Source: Burkholderia sp. Leaf177
GTDB lineage: Bacteria; Pseudomonadota; Gammaproteobacteria; Burkholderiales; Burkholderiaceae
DNA length: 64,000 bases
Assembly (NCBI RefSeq): GCF_001424345.1
Contig: NZ_LMPF01000024.1
Span: 318,498-382,497, forward strand
Direction: 5' to 3'
The position numbers and the translations under genes were made by a program. The number at the start of each line of letters is the position of its first letter. Within the stretch, counting starts at the first letter, position 1. This document shows positions 53,540 through 61,710 of this stretch, piece after piece. The notes under the pieces are model-generated. The model ran no database searches and was not told the origin of the DNA. It saw only the letters and a program-made list of their open reading frames with translations.

Positions 53540-53824
53540 GTGAAAAAATTCGACCTCGAAAAAAACAAGGCGCTCAAGCTCGCCAACGACCTGAAGCAGG
53601 GCAACGCGGCGCGCTTTGGCGCGAACCCGGCCGAGCCGAAACTCGACAAGCGCGAGCAGCGGCGTCTGGATCAGGAAAAAGGTCTTGTGCCGTTCGCGTG
53701 CAAGCTCGACAGCCATCTGGTAAAGCAGTTGCAAGAACACGCAACGAAGCACGAAGGCGGGATGAGCGAAGCGCTGGCCGATTTGCTCGTGAAGGCCGGA
53801 CTGGAACGCAAGACCGCAAGCTAA
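53540..53824 (+). CDS. Small basic hypothetical protein with RHH-like C-terminus
   Basis: GTG 53540 gives 94 residues; an upstream in-frame start at 53513 has no better support. The first half is charged (KKFDLEKNKALKLANDLKQG), rich in Lys, Asn and Ala. The second half, DSHLVKQLQEHATKHEGGMSEALADLLVKAGL, has the helix-turn-helix spacing of ribbon-helix-helix proteins, though the beta strand is weak. I know no function. The gene ends at an intrinsic terminator. Confidence 0.65.
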   Translation: MKKFDLEKNKALKLANDLKQGNAARFGANPAEPKLDKREQRRLDQEKGLVPFACKLDSHLVKQLQEHATKHEGGMSEALADLLVKAGLERKTAS

Positions 53825-53844
53825 GCAGTTATTGTCTGCAGAAT

Positions 53845-53880
53845 AAAGCCGTTCCTCGTGCATCGTGGGACGGCTTTTTT
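53845..53880 (+). terminator. Intrinsic terminator after the small basic protein
   Basis: Stem AAAGCCGT plus CC pairs with GG plus ACGGCTTT around one G-T wobble, loop of about 11 bases, and a following run of T. It lies close to the convergent cupin gene end and may serve both. Confidence 0.8.
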
Positions 53881-53887
53881 TATAGCG

Positions 53888-54199
53888 TCACACGCTGCCT
53901 TCCTTCTCGATGACCAGAATCCGCGCGATGCCAACAGGCTCCGCAACATGTTCATCGCCGGATTGCGCATGGAAGATGTCGCCGGCTTCGAGTCTGAATT
54001 CTTCTTCCACGCCCTCGCGCCGCACACGCATGCGCACGCGTCCCTGCATCACCGCAAACACTTCCTCGCCGTCGTTCACGTGCCATTTGTAAGGCGCATC
54101 GGTCCAGTGAAGGCGACATGTCGTGCCGTTCAGGTTTGCAATGTCGAGCGCGCCCCACGCACGATCCGCGGTGAATTCCCCGCTTCGTATGACTTTCAT
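53888..54199 (-). CDS. Cupin-domain protein
   Basis: The 103-residue product is a single small cupin barrel: YKWHVNDGEEVFAVMQGRVRM contains the first cupin motif (His and Glu ligands) and LEAGDIFHAQSGDEHVAEP the second (His). It likely binds a divalent metal. The ATG at 54199 follows GGAAGG and lies 10 bases after the stop of the transporter frame, so it was probably co-transcribed with that transporter. No enzymatic activity can be assigned. Confidence 0.85.
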   Translation of the reverse strand: MKVIRSGEFTADRAWGALDIANLNGTTCRLHWTDAPYKWHVNDGEEVFAVMQGRVRMRVRREGVEEEFRLEAGDIFHAQSGDEHVAEPVGIARILVIEKEGSV

Positions 54200-54209
54200 A
54201 AACCTTCCA

Positions 54210-55521
54210 TCACGGTAAAACGCCGGCTTCGTCGACATCGGCGTGACGCACGGACGGGATGAACCCGATCGCGACGAGCGACAGCACGATGCCCGCCATG
54301 ACGTAGAACGTCGGCGCGAGCGGGGAACCCGTGGTCTTGATCAGCCACGTCACCACGAACTGCCCGAAGCCGCCGAACACCATCACCGCGATGTTGTACG
54401 CAACCGATAACCCCGTCGAGCGGATATGCGCCGGGAACAACTCGGCGAGCAGCGCGCCGAACGGCCCGTAGTAACCGGAAAGCGTGATCGACAAAATGGC
54501 CTGAACGATGATCAGCCGCGCCACGCTTGGCTCGGCGGAAAGCCACACGAACAGCGGATAAATGAGCACGAGCGTGATGGCCAGCGACCACATGGACAAA
54601 CCCTTGCGGCCGATCTTGTCCGACCACGCGCCCGCAACCGGCGACAACACGGTCAACAGCAGATTCCCCACGATCAACGCCGTGAACGACTGGCCATACG
54701 GCAGCTTCAATTGCTTGACGGCGAAAGTCGGCAAATAGCCGATAAGCACATAACACCGTCACGGTCAGCGCGATCACCGCGCCCAGTCCGCAGATCACTT
54801 CGCGGCCATGTTCGCGGAAAACCTCGCCGAGCGTTGCGCGCCGCGCCGTTTTTTTCGCGTGGATGAACGCCTCGGTTTCGAGCATGTTCCGGCGCAGATA
54901 AAAGCCGACTGGCCCAATGACCAGCCCGAAGATGAACGGCACGCGCCATCCCCACGACATCAGCGCCTCGGGCGACATATTGCGCGTGATGATCGACCCG
55001 ACGACCGCGCCGAGCAGCAGCGAAGCCGCCTGGCTCGCCATCTGGAAACTGCCATAAAAACCGCGCCGCGAGAAAGGCGCCGCTTCGATCAACAACGCCG
55101 TCGCGCTGCCGAACTCGCCGCCGGCCGAAAAGCCCTGCAACAGCCGCGCGAACACGATGATCAACGGCGCGCCCAGGCCAATGGCGGCATAAGGTGGCGC
55201 AATCGCGAGCAGCAAGATGCCGAACGTCATCAACGCGATCACCATGCTCAGTGCCGCTTTGCGCCCGGCGCGATCGGCATAGAGACCCAGCACGATTCCG
55301 CCGATCGGGCGCATGACAAACGCCACGCCGAACGTGGCGGTAGTGAGGAGGATGGAGGAATAGTCGCTGCCGGTGGGGAAAAACAGCTTGGAGATCACCA
55401 CCGTCATGAAGCTGAAGACCACGAAGTCGTACCACTCGAGCGCGTTGCCGATCACGGCGGCGACGACCGCGCGCGTGTTAGGTGTTTTGCGGATCGTGCT
55501 TGCTGGTCTCGCCGATGCCAT
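54210..55521 (-). pseudogene. MHS-family MFS transporter broken by a 2-base frameshift
   Basis: The first part (from ATG 55521 behind GGAGGT) is a metabolite:H+ symporter: VIGNALEWYDFVVFSF, the Asp-Arg loop LGLYADRAGRKAAL, then LLQGFSAGGEFGSATALLIE. Around 54748-54753 the frame breaks. The rest of the protein (LIGYLPTFAVKQLKLPYGQS, WSDKIGRKGLSMW, ELFPAHIRSTGLSVAYN) continues in another frame to the stop at 54210. Restoring AT in the string TTATGTGC on the coding strand would rejoin the frames (LTVTVLYVLIGYLP). Either the gene is inactivated or the sequence has an error. Likely substrates are small carboxylates or betaines. Confidence 0.85.
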
Positions 55522-55662
55522 GTCACCTCCGCCCGCAAGGGCGTTCGTATCGCTGGGTTGCGCCTGTCAGTGTTGCGAGCGGGTGATGCGCGCCCGCGCC
55601 TCGGATCGAATGCCTTGCGAGTGTAAAGACGGGTGAGATCGTTTTCAAGCAGCGATAAAAAA

Positions 55663-55690
55663 CGCGCCCGGCCGATATGGCGGGGGCGCG
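55663..55690 (-). terminator. Terminator after the HiPIP gene
   Basis: On the minus strand a 7-base stem (CGCGCCC / GGGCGCG) with a 14-base loop is followed by six T residues. It lies beyond the 15-base repeats that follow the HiPIP stop codon. Confidence 0.7.
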
Positions 55691-55716
55691 TCATGCTTTC
55701 ATGGTCAAGGTTCGAT

Positions 55717-55761
55717 GCTCGGCCGGACCAGGCTCGGCCGGACTAGGCTCGGCCGGATCAG
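55717..55761. repeat. Three 15-bp tandem repeats overlapping the HiPIP stop
   Basis: The unit GCTCGGCCGGAYYAG (GCTCGGCCGGACCAG, then ACTAG and ATCAG variants) occurs three times. Read on the minus strand from the HiPIP stop, the units begin TGA, TAG and TGG followed by the same SGRA codons. Confidence 0.85.
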
Positions 55762-56069
55762 GCTCGCTTGTTATAAGCGTTGCACCATCCCTTCGATGCT
55801 ACTTGCTTGCCGGCGAACATTGGGCATGCCGCGTACGGCTCGGTCGCCTTGGCTTGGTAGAACGTACAGTTGCCGCAGTCCTGACCGGCGGCGTAACGCG
55901 GGAATTTGGCTTTATCGACGGTGGCGGCGTCTTCCTTGTAGCCCAGGCTTTTTGCCATGGGATCCGTTTCGGGAAGCTTCACCGGATCGGCGAAAGCCGT
56001 GCGCGATACAGCCAGCGCCGATGCCACGCCAATGGTAGATATCAAAAAAGTACGCCGGGAGGATTGCAT
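55758..56069 (-). CDS. High-potential iron-sulfur protein (HiPIP)
   Basis: The 103-residue precursor has a Tat-type signal (SSRRTFLISTIGVASALAVS) and a mature part with four cysteines in the HiPIP pattern: DCGNCTFYQ, YAACPMFAG and GWCNAYNKRA, which bind one 4Fe-4S cluster. HiPIPs are periplasmic one-electron carriers, classically between cytochrome bc1 and photosystems or oxidases. ATG 56069 follows GGAGG. The gene is on its own and ends at tandem repeats and a terminator. Confidence 0.92.
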   Translation of the reverse strand: MQSSRRTFLISTIGVASALAVSRTAFADPVKLPETDPMAKSLGYKEDAATVDKAKFPRYAAGQDCGNCTFYQAKATEPYAACPMFAGKQVASKGWCNAYNKRA

Positions 56070-56210
56070 TGATGTGCTCCGTTGCTCTGTTGTATTGGGG
56101 GACGCCGTTCTTGTCGACGACGATGTCCAAGAGCATATCAATGCACGGCGGTACGGAATGACTCAAATGACGGAGATAAGAAATCGTCAAAGGCAGCGCC
56201 AAAGGCGTTA

Positions 56211-57314
56211 TTAAACGCTCAACATCTTCGCGACTTTCTCCGCGATTGCCAGCGATGCCGTCAGCCCCGGCGATTCGATACCGAACAAATTCACCAGTCC
56301 CGCCACGCCATGCGCCGCGCGTCCCTGGATCACGAAATCGGCGGCGGGCTGACCCGGCCCGGAGAGCTTCGGCCGAATCCCGGCATACGCGGGTTGCAGG
56401 GCGTCATCGGGCAGACCGGGCCAATAAGCGCGAATCGCCGCGTAAAAACCGCTTGCGCGATGAGGATCGACGGAATAATCGATCTTCTGGATCCACTCGA
56501 CGTCCGGCCCGAACTTGGCCTGCTCGCCCATATCGATGGTGAGATGAACGCCCAGGCCGGCTTCATTGGGCATCGGATAAATCAGGCGATCAAACGGCGT
56601 GCGACCGCTCACGCTGAAGTAATTCCCCTTTGCAAAGTAAAGCGGCGGCACATGACGCGCATCGAGCCCGCGAATCCGCCGCGCGATGTCATTTGCAAAC
56701 AGCCCGGCGCTGTTGATCACACAATCGGCCTGAAAACGCAAAGGCGCTTCACCGCCCGTCTCCACGATAAAACACTGGTCGCGCGCATCGACTTGCGTCA
56801 CCGGCGTGTGAAACGCGATGTTCGCGCCATCGCGTTCGGCATCGCCTTGAAGAGCGAGCATGAACTGATGGCTATCGATAATCCCCGTTTGCGGCGAAAG
56901 CATCGCCTCCACGCATTGAAGCTGCGGTTCGAGCGCGGTCGCCTCGGCGCCACTGATGCGCACCAGATCCGTAACACCGTTTTCCAGCGCTTTTTGCTGG
57001 ATCGCGGCGAGTTGCGGCAGCTGGTTGCGCGCGGTCGCGACGAGCAACTTGCCGCAGCGGTTGTACGGCACGCCGTGCGCATCGCAATATTCGTAGAGCA
57101 TCGCGCGGCCGCGCACGCACAACTCGGCTTTCAGCGAACCGCGCGGGTAATACAGCCCCGCGTGGATCACCTCGCTATTGCGCGAACTCGTGCCAATCCC
57201 GACCGCTTCGCCCGCTTCGAGCACGATCACTTCGCGTCCGCGCGCGGCCATCGCCCTTGCAATAGCAAGACCGACCACGCCCGCGCCAATCACCACACAT
57301 TCGATCCTGTCCAT
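56211..57314 (-). CDS. FAD-dependent oxidase, L-2-hydroxyglutarate oxidase-like (DAO family)
   Basis: The 367-residue flavoprotein begins IECVVIGAGVVGLAIARAMA, a dinucleotide-binding motif, followed by GIGTSSRNSEVIHAGLYYP, characteristic of the LhgO branch of the DAO family. The C-terminus has GIRPKLSGPGQPAADFVIQG and LVNLFGIESPGLTASLAIAE, the second FAD-contact region. It probably oxidises a 2-hydroxy acid and passes electrons to the respiratory chain; the substrate is inferred only from family. It lies between the AAA ATPase and HiPIP genes on the same strand, without evidence of one operon. Confidence 0.88.
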   Translation of the reverse strand: MDRIECVVIGAGVVGLAIARAMAARGREVIVLEAGEAVGIGTSSRNSEVIHAGLYYPRGSLKAELCVRGRAMLYEYCDAHGVPYNRCGKLLVATARNQLPQLAAIQQKALENGVTDLVRISGAEATALEPQLQCVEAMLSPQTGIIDSHQFMLALQGDAERDGANIAFHTPVTQVDARDQCFIVETGGEAPLRFQADCVINSAGLFANDIARRIRGLDARHVPPLYFAKGNYFSVSGRTPFDRLIYPMPNEAGLGVHLTIDMGEQAKFGPDVEWIQKIDYSVDPHRASGFYAAIRAYWPGLPDDALQPAYAGIRPKLSGPGQPAADFVIQGRAAHGVAGLVNLFGIESPGLTASLAIAEKVAKMLSV

Positions 57315-57427
57315 CTCTTTATTCTAGGCGAGCCCGGCAACGATGCGTTTGTTGCGGGAAACACAATTACCGATACAACCATCGCGAAACTCGTACTACT
57401 TTCCGAAATAATCGGGGTCGAAATGAG

Positions 57428-57473
57428 AAAAATGGCCGTTTTGCCAGGAAAAAGTCAGTTTGAGGCCATTTTT
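57428..57473 (-). terminator. Possible terminator after the AAA ATPase
   Basis: Inverted arms AAAAATGGCC and GGCCATTTTT are separated by 26 bases, 36 bases after the ATPase stop on the minus strand. The long loop makes it a weak candidate. Confidence 0.35.
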
Positions 57474-57508
57474 TGCCCACTTTTCGCAGATTTCGATAAT
57501 TTCAACAA

Positions 57509-58486
57509 TCAAAATCCGATCGCCTTCTTGCGGCTGCCGTTAGTCAGTTCGATATCTTTCGCCTCAACTTCGTGCCGGTTATCGATCCGGGCATTGCCAA
57601 AAGCGTTCAACATGGCGCGACGCATTTCCCGTGGCGATGCTTTCGTCAGCGCATCGAGCGGCGCGTCGCCGAGCGTTTCCGGAAAACGCGCGCCCCACGC
57701 GTGCGCGCTGCGAATCTCATGATAAATCGCCTGTGCGATCCGGCGTGCGCCGTCGCGGTCCGGCGGCGCGATCTCGTACACGTTCATGCGGTTGAGCAGC
57801 GGCTCGGGAATCGTATTCGCCTGATTCGCCGTCGCGATCCACACCACGTTGCCGGCGTTGATCGGAATCTCGGCGAATTCATCAATAAAACTCTTCGCCG
57901 TATCGTGTTCCAGCAGCGCGTACAGCGCGCCGAGCGGATCGTATTGGGCGTCGCCGGTGGCTTTGTCGATCTCGTCGACGGTCATGACCGGATTCGCATA
58001 ACTGCCGTTCACAAGGGCGTCGAATACCTTGCCCGGCTTGGCGTTGCGCCATTGCGACGACGCGCCCGATAAAATCCAGCCGGCGGTAAGTGAACTCATC
58101 GCGAGGTAATGGCACGACGTGCCGAGCAAACGCGCAAGCTGCTTTGCAAAATGCGTCTTGCCAATGCCCGGATCGCCCAGCAGCAACATGGGCATCAACT
58201 CAAGCCGGTCCTCGGTTTCGAGGCATAGCGCAATCTGCTTGCGGATGTCGTTCAGCGGTTCGGCAAAATTCGGCAAATCCGCCACCAGATCATCGATGGA
58301 CGGCATCCTGTTCGGCTTTACGCAAAAGCGCAGGTTGCCGGCTTTGAGCATCTTTTCGTAGGTCGAGCGCAGGGCTTCGCTGCCGCCTTCGCTCAAATCG
58401 TTCAATGCGGTTTCGACATCGTCCAGGTCGTAGACCTTGCTGAACGACGCCACGGCGAGTTCTTGTCTGACTACGGCGGTGCTCAT
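57509..58486 (-). CDS. Stand-alone AAA ATPase, Lon-like ATPase domain
   Basis: ATG 58486 gives 325 residues. The AAA module has Walker A GDPGIGKTHFAKQLARLLG, Walker B VMTVDEIDKATG, sensor region VVWIATANQANTIPEPLLNRM with an arginine-finger candidate, and a C-terminal helical lid (LTKASPREMRRAMLNAFG). The ATPase resembles that of Lon proteases, but neither a Lon N-domain nor a protease domain is present or encoded next to it. It could be a stand-alone chaperone or remodelling ATPase; the partner is unknown. Confidence 0.85.
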   Translation of the reverse strand: MSTAVVRQELAVASFSKVYDLDDVETALNDLSEGGSEALRSTYEKMLKAGNLRFCVKPNRMPSIDDLVADLPNFAEPLNDIRKQIALCLETEDRLELMPMLLLGDPGIGKTHFAKQLARLLGTSCHYLAMSSLTAGWILSGASSQWRNAKPGKVFDALVNGSYANPVMTVDEIDKATGDAQYDPLGALYALLEHDTAKSFIDEFAEIPINAGNVVWIATANQANTIPEPLLNRMNVYEIAPPDRDGARRIAQAIYHEIRSAHAWGARFPETLGDAPLDALTKASPREMRRAMLNAFGNARIDNRHEVEAKDIELTNGSRKKAIGF

Positions 58487-58882
58487 TGCTTTTCCCCGTT
58501 TTGATGATCGGCAAATCCAGTTTATCGGCCATAAAGATGCACGCAAGCGAGCACTCGCGGGGGTTTGCTGCCAATCGGGAATATTGGGGAATAATGCGAT
58601 AGCGTCCAAGCAGACGAGCCGATCCGCTTGTATGATCGTTGGGCTGAGCGGGTGCGAAACCGGGTGCGAAACCGGGTGCGAAACGTGCGACCAGGAAGGC
58701 CATCGCAGCGTTCGGCGTGTACGCAGAACGGCCGCCGCGTTTCAGTTTGTAATTCGCGCCATTGCCCGCACGTACTTTTGCCGGCTGAACGCTCGAGCAG
58801 CATGCATGTCAGAAAACAGCTACCCGGATCGAACGAACGGGCGAGACGCCCGGACACAGAAAGGGATCAGGAGAAAAGCTCA
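58487..58882. other. Divergent intergenic region with 12-bp tandem repeats
   Basis: This 396-base stretch must hold promoters for the ATPase (left) and the secreted protein (right). Three exact 12-base units CGGGTGCGAAAC lie at 58649-58684. I see no gene. Confidence 0.5.
58649..58684. repeat. Three 12-bp direct repeats
   Basis: The unit CGGGTGCGAAAC is repeated three times without gaps about 200 bases upstream of the secreted protein. Spacing slightly above one helical turn would suit regulator binding; simple slippage is the plainer explanation. Confidence 0.8.
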
Positions 58883-59404
58883 ATGTTGAAACACCAAACG
58901 GCCGCGTTGTTTTTTTGCGCCGCAGTCGCCGCAGTCGCCGCAGTCGCATCGCCACTCAGCGCTTTTGCGCAAAACGCGCCACCGCAATCGGTGAAATGGG
59001 AATTGCAGGTCTTGCAGGACGGTCAGCAGATCGACAGCTTCACGGGCACGACCGCCGTCGGGCAGGCCCGCACCGACACCCATCATCATGTCGTCAAGAA
59101 CAACGTAGGTTGCGCGGACAAACCCGCTGGCGATATCGACCTGCAACGCACCTTGACGCTCTCGCCCGTCCACGCCAACGCCGACGACATCACGCTTCAG
59201 ATCGATGCCCAGGAAACCTTGCAGGAAAGCTCGGCGCCAGTCACCGCGGCCGGTTGCAAACTACCGCCGCAGCCGCGCCAGATCAACGCCGCGCATCCCG
59301 GGCTGGTGCTGAAACCGGGTGAATGGTCGACGTGGCAAATCGTCGATAAAAACCCGACGCTCACCTACAAAGTCCGCGCAACGCTCGCAACGGCTGCGCA
59401 GTAA
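58883..59404 (+). CDS. Secreted hypothetical protein
   Basis: The ATG at 58883 follows GGAG and gives 173 residues. A signal peptide is clear: AALFFCAAVAAVAAVASPLS with cleavage likely after SAFAQ. The mature part is beta-rich with cysteines in NVGCADKP and AAGCKLPP, and the sequence SVKWELQVLQDGQQIDSFTG. I do not know the family; it resembles periplasmic beta-sandwich proteins only in general character. The endonuclease-like gene follows after 18 bases, so the two likely form one transcript. Confidence 0.7.
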   Translation: MLKHQTAALFFCAAVAAVAAVASPLSAFAQNAPPQSVKWELQVLQDGQQIDSFTGTTAVGQARTDTHHHVVKNNVGCADKPAGDIDLQRTLTLSPVHANADDITLQIDAQETLQESSAPVTAAGCKLPPQPRQINAAHPGLVLKPGEWSTWQIVDKNPTLTYKVRATLATAAQ

Positions 59405-59422
59405 GGGCAACACACTGATCGC

Positions 59423-60229
59423 ATGCGAAATCCAGAACATCTCAACTCCGGCATTCCCTCCGCTCGCGAAGTCCCCGACTTCGTGGCCGTGAGCTGGAAC
59501 TTGCACAAAGGCCGCTCGCCGCTCGGGCTTCAGGCATGGAGCGCGATGCAGCGCTGGGTGCAATCCACGAAAGCCGACGCTTATTTCCTGCAGGAAGCCA
59601 TGGCGCGGCGGATGCCGCAACCCGTGCTGGCAGCGAGTTTCGGCAATCCGCTCGATGCCCCGACCGACGATATCTGGCATTGCCAGGCAACCGAAATCGC
59701 GACCTCGCTCGACTTGCAGATCGCGCTCGGGCAGAACGTGTTCAAGCCATCGTGGCGGCACGGCAACGCGATACTTTCGCCACATCCGCTGGATCTCGGC
59801 GGCCGATGGGATATCTCGGCGCATCGGTTCGAGCGGCGCGGTTTGCTGGTGGCGCGCGCCACCTTTGCCGGACGATCAGTCACCTTGTTGTGCGCGCATC
59901 TCGCGCTGACGCGGGCGGCGCGGTTGCGGCAAATGAACTGGATCGCGTTATGGATACAGAAGGAAGCGCCTGAAGGTCCGCTGGTTCTGGCTGGCGATTT
60001 CAACGATTGGCGCAACGATTCCGTGCCTCTGTTCGCCGAACTCGGCATGAACGAAGTCGCGACCATGCTCGGGGAATCGGGGCGCACTTACCCCGCGTTT
60101 TCACCGGCGCTCGCGCTCGACAAGATGTTCGTGCGCGGCATGAAACCGGTCGAATGGATCACGCCGACGCAAGATACCGCGTGGCTTTCCGACCATCTGC
60201 CGTATATGGCGAAGCTGCGGGTGGAATAA
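59423..60229 (+). CDS. Endonuclease/exonuclease/phosphatase-family protein
   Basis: The 268-residue protein has all the hallmarks of the EEP fold: SWNLHKG (Asn, metal site), FLQEAM (catalytic Glu), WRHGNAILS, LCAHLALTR, LAGDFNDWR (Asp/Asn pair), LALDKMFVRG and the terminal SDHLPYMAKL (Asp-His). Members cleave phosphodiesters or phosphomonoesters in nucleic acids, lipids or inositol phosphates; the substrate is not evident. No signal peptide is seen. It follows the secreted protein gene by 18 bases and is convergent with the receiver gene. Confidence 0.87.
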   Translation: MRNPEHLNSGIPSAREVPDFVAVSWNLHKGRSPLGLQAWSAMQRWVQSTKADAYFLQEAMARRMPQPVLAASFGNPLDAPTDDIWHCQATEIATSLDLQIALGQNVFKPSWRHGNAILSPHPLDLGGRWDISAHRFERRGLLVARATFAGRSVTLLCAHLALTRAARLRQMNWIALWIQKEAPEGPLVLAGDFNDWRNDSVPLFAELGMNEVATMLGESGRTYPAFSPALALDKMFVRGMKPVEWITPTQDTAWLSDHLPYMAKLRVE

Positions 60230-60247
60230 GGCTTGGAGTGAGGCTTA

Positions 60248-60655
60248 TCAAGCCTGCGAAAATTTATCGATGATCACGGTTTCTATTGCCGTGAACGACA
60301 CGGGTTTGACCAGGTGATGGTCGAAGCCGGCGTCATGCGCCTTTTGACGGTCGCTATCGGCGCCGTAACCCGTCAGGGCGATCAGCAACGCTGACTTTGT
60401 AACATCGCGCGTGCGCAGATCGCGCGCCACCTCGAATCCGTTCATGCCCGGCAATCCAATGTCCAGAATCACGACTTCGGGGGCGAAGTCATCAACCATT
60501 GCGAGCGCGCTCGGGCCGTCGTGCGTCACGCGGACGTTATGACCCAGCGTTTCGAGCAACATGGACATGGCTTCGGCTGCATCGACGCTATCGTCGACAA
60601 GCAACACCCGGCGGGGAAGTCCAGAGTCGCCCAGTGCCCCGACGGTGGTGTTCAT
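60248..60655 (-). CDS. Stand-alone receiver-domain protein, copy 2
   Basis: ATG 60655 gives 135 residues, a short leader and one receiver domain: RRVLLVDDSVDAAEAMSMLL, phospho-acceptor Asp in EVVILDIGLPGMNG (about residue 67), Thr in LIALTGYG and Lys in HHLVKPVSFTAIE. It has no output domain. It is similar in layout to copy 1 at 50669-51034. No kinase is encoded nearby, so it probably takes phosphate from a distant hybrid kinase or phosphotransfer protein. Confidence 0.9.
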   Translation of the reverse strand: MNTTVGALGDSGLPRRVLLVDDSVDAAEAMSMLLETLGHNVRVTHDGPSALAMVDDFAPEVVILDIGLPGMNGFEVARDLRTRDVTKSALLIALTGYGADSDRQKAHDAGFDHHLVKPVSFTAIETVIIDKFSQA

Positions 60656-60759
60656 GATGCCTTTCCCCTCATTTTGAGATTCTCGAATGTTCCAGCACGC
60701 CGAACGAACCGAGCGTGCGGATAATTTCAAGATGATACCGGGAAAGTGGCTCGACGCCT

Positions 60760-61710
60760 TTATGTGCCGGAGTGCGGTCGCCATCCAAAGCGTGCCTGAA
60801 CGCCTTCCCCAGGTTGCAGAACGCCACCGCCCTTGTCTTCCTGCGGCACGTCCAGATTCAAGAAATCCACCGTATTCGATACCGGCTCCACGCACAGCAA
60901 ATCCGGATGCGCGGCGGGCGCGTACAGGACCATGTGATTGAAAGGCGGCTCGGCGGTGAGCGTCACGCTGCGGTTTTCATCGGGCCATTCGATGGTTGCC
61001 GATCTCGACCAGCCGGCGAAATTGTTGTCGAGATCGAACGCATCGGCGGGCATTCCGTCTTTCGATGCCAGCATTTCCACGCTTTCATGCGCGCCCAGCA
61101 TCGTAGGAAGAAGGTCAGGCGTTGCGTGCCACATGGCGCGGACGCGGGTGTGGATTCGCGTGGATGGCGTGCGCGGATAGTACGGGTGATGGCCCATGCC
61201 GAAGGGCATGGGTTTATCGGAGAGATTGTGGATTGCGAGCGTAACCTGCAAATTGCCGACATCGGTGAGTTCGATGCGCTGCGTCGCTTTATACCGATAC
61301 GGCCAGTGATGCGCCGCTTCACCGCTCGGCTCGTGCGTCAGGCTCAGCTCGCACGCGTTAGCCGAAACCGCAAGCACGTCCCACGGCCGACGCCATGCGT
61401 GACCGTGCAGCGCGTGATCGAACGCGTTGCCATCCTGCGATAAATCCACCGCTTCGCCATTGAAGACAAAACGCGCGTCGCGCAGACGATTGCAGTACGG
61501 AAGCAGCGGAAAGCTCGCCATCCCAAGCGGATTGCGCGCGGCGAGCGCTTCGGGCGACGCAGGCCTCAGCCAGTGCAGCCGCTCGCCGTCGCCGGCAAGA
61601 TCGAAAAACGCCGTAATCGCCCCGCCGATATGCGGCGCAATCGACGCGCGCCGGTTTCCCGCGCGAAGCTCGATCAGCGCTGGATCGTCCACGCTATGAC
61701 CGGCGCTCAA
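60760..61710 (-). CDS. Aldose 1-epimerase family protein
   Basis: The 316-residue protein shows the galactose-mutarotase fold: HALHGHAWRRPWDVL with the substrate-binding His, PFGMGHHPYYP with the catalytic-region His and the C-terminal VLYAPAAHPDLLCVEPVSNTV, where the Glu acts as base. It interconverts anomers of a sugar. Its ATG overlaps the stop of the upstream dioxygenase gene as ATGA, so the two are translationally coupled. A LacI-type regulator is divergent from that pair, which supports a shared sugar-related role. Confidence 0.9.
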   Translation of the reverse strand: MSAGHSVDDPALIELRAGNRRASIAPHIGGAITAFFDLAGDGERLHWLRPASPEALAARNPLGMASFPLLPYCNRLRDARFVFNGEAVDLSQDGNAFDHALHGHAWRRPWDVLAVSANACELSLTHEPSGEAAHHWPYRYKATQRIELTDVGNLQVTLAIHNLSDKPMPFGMGHHPYYPRTPSTRIHTRVRAMWHATPDLLPTMLGAHESVEMLASKDGMPADAFDLDNNFAGWSRSATIEWPDENRSVTLTAEPPFNHMVLYAPAAHPDLLCVEPVSNTVDFLNLDVPQEDKGGGVLQPGEGVQARFGWRPHSGT

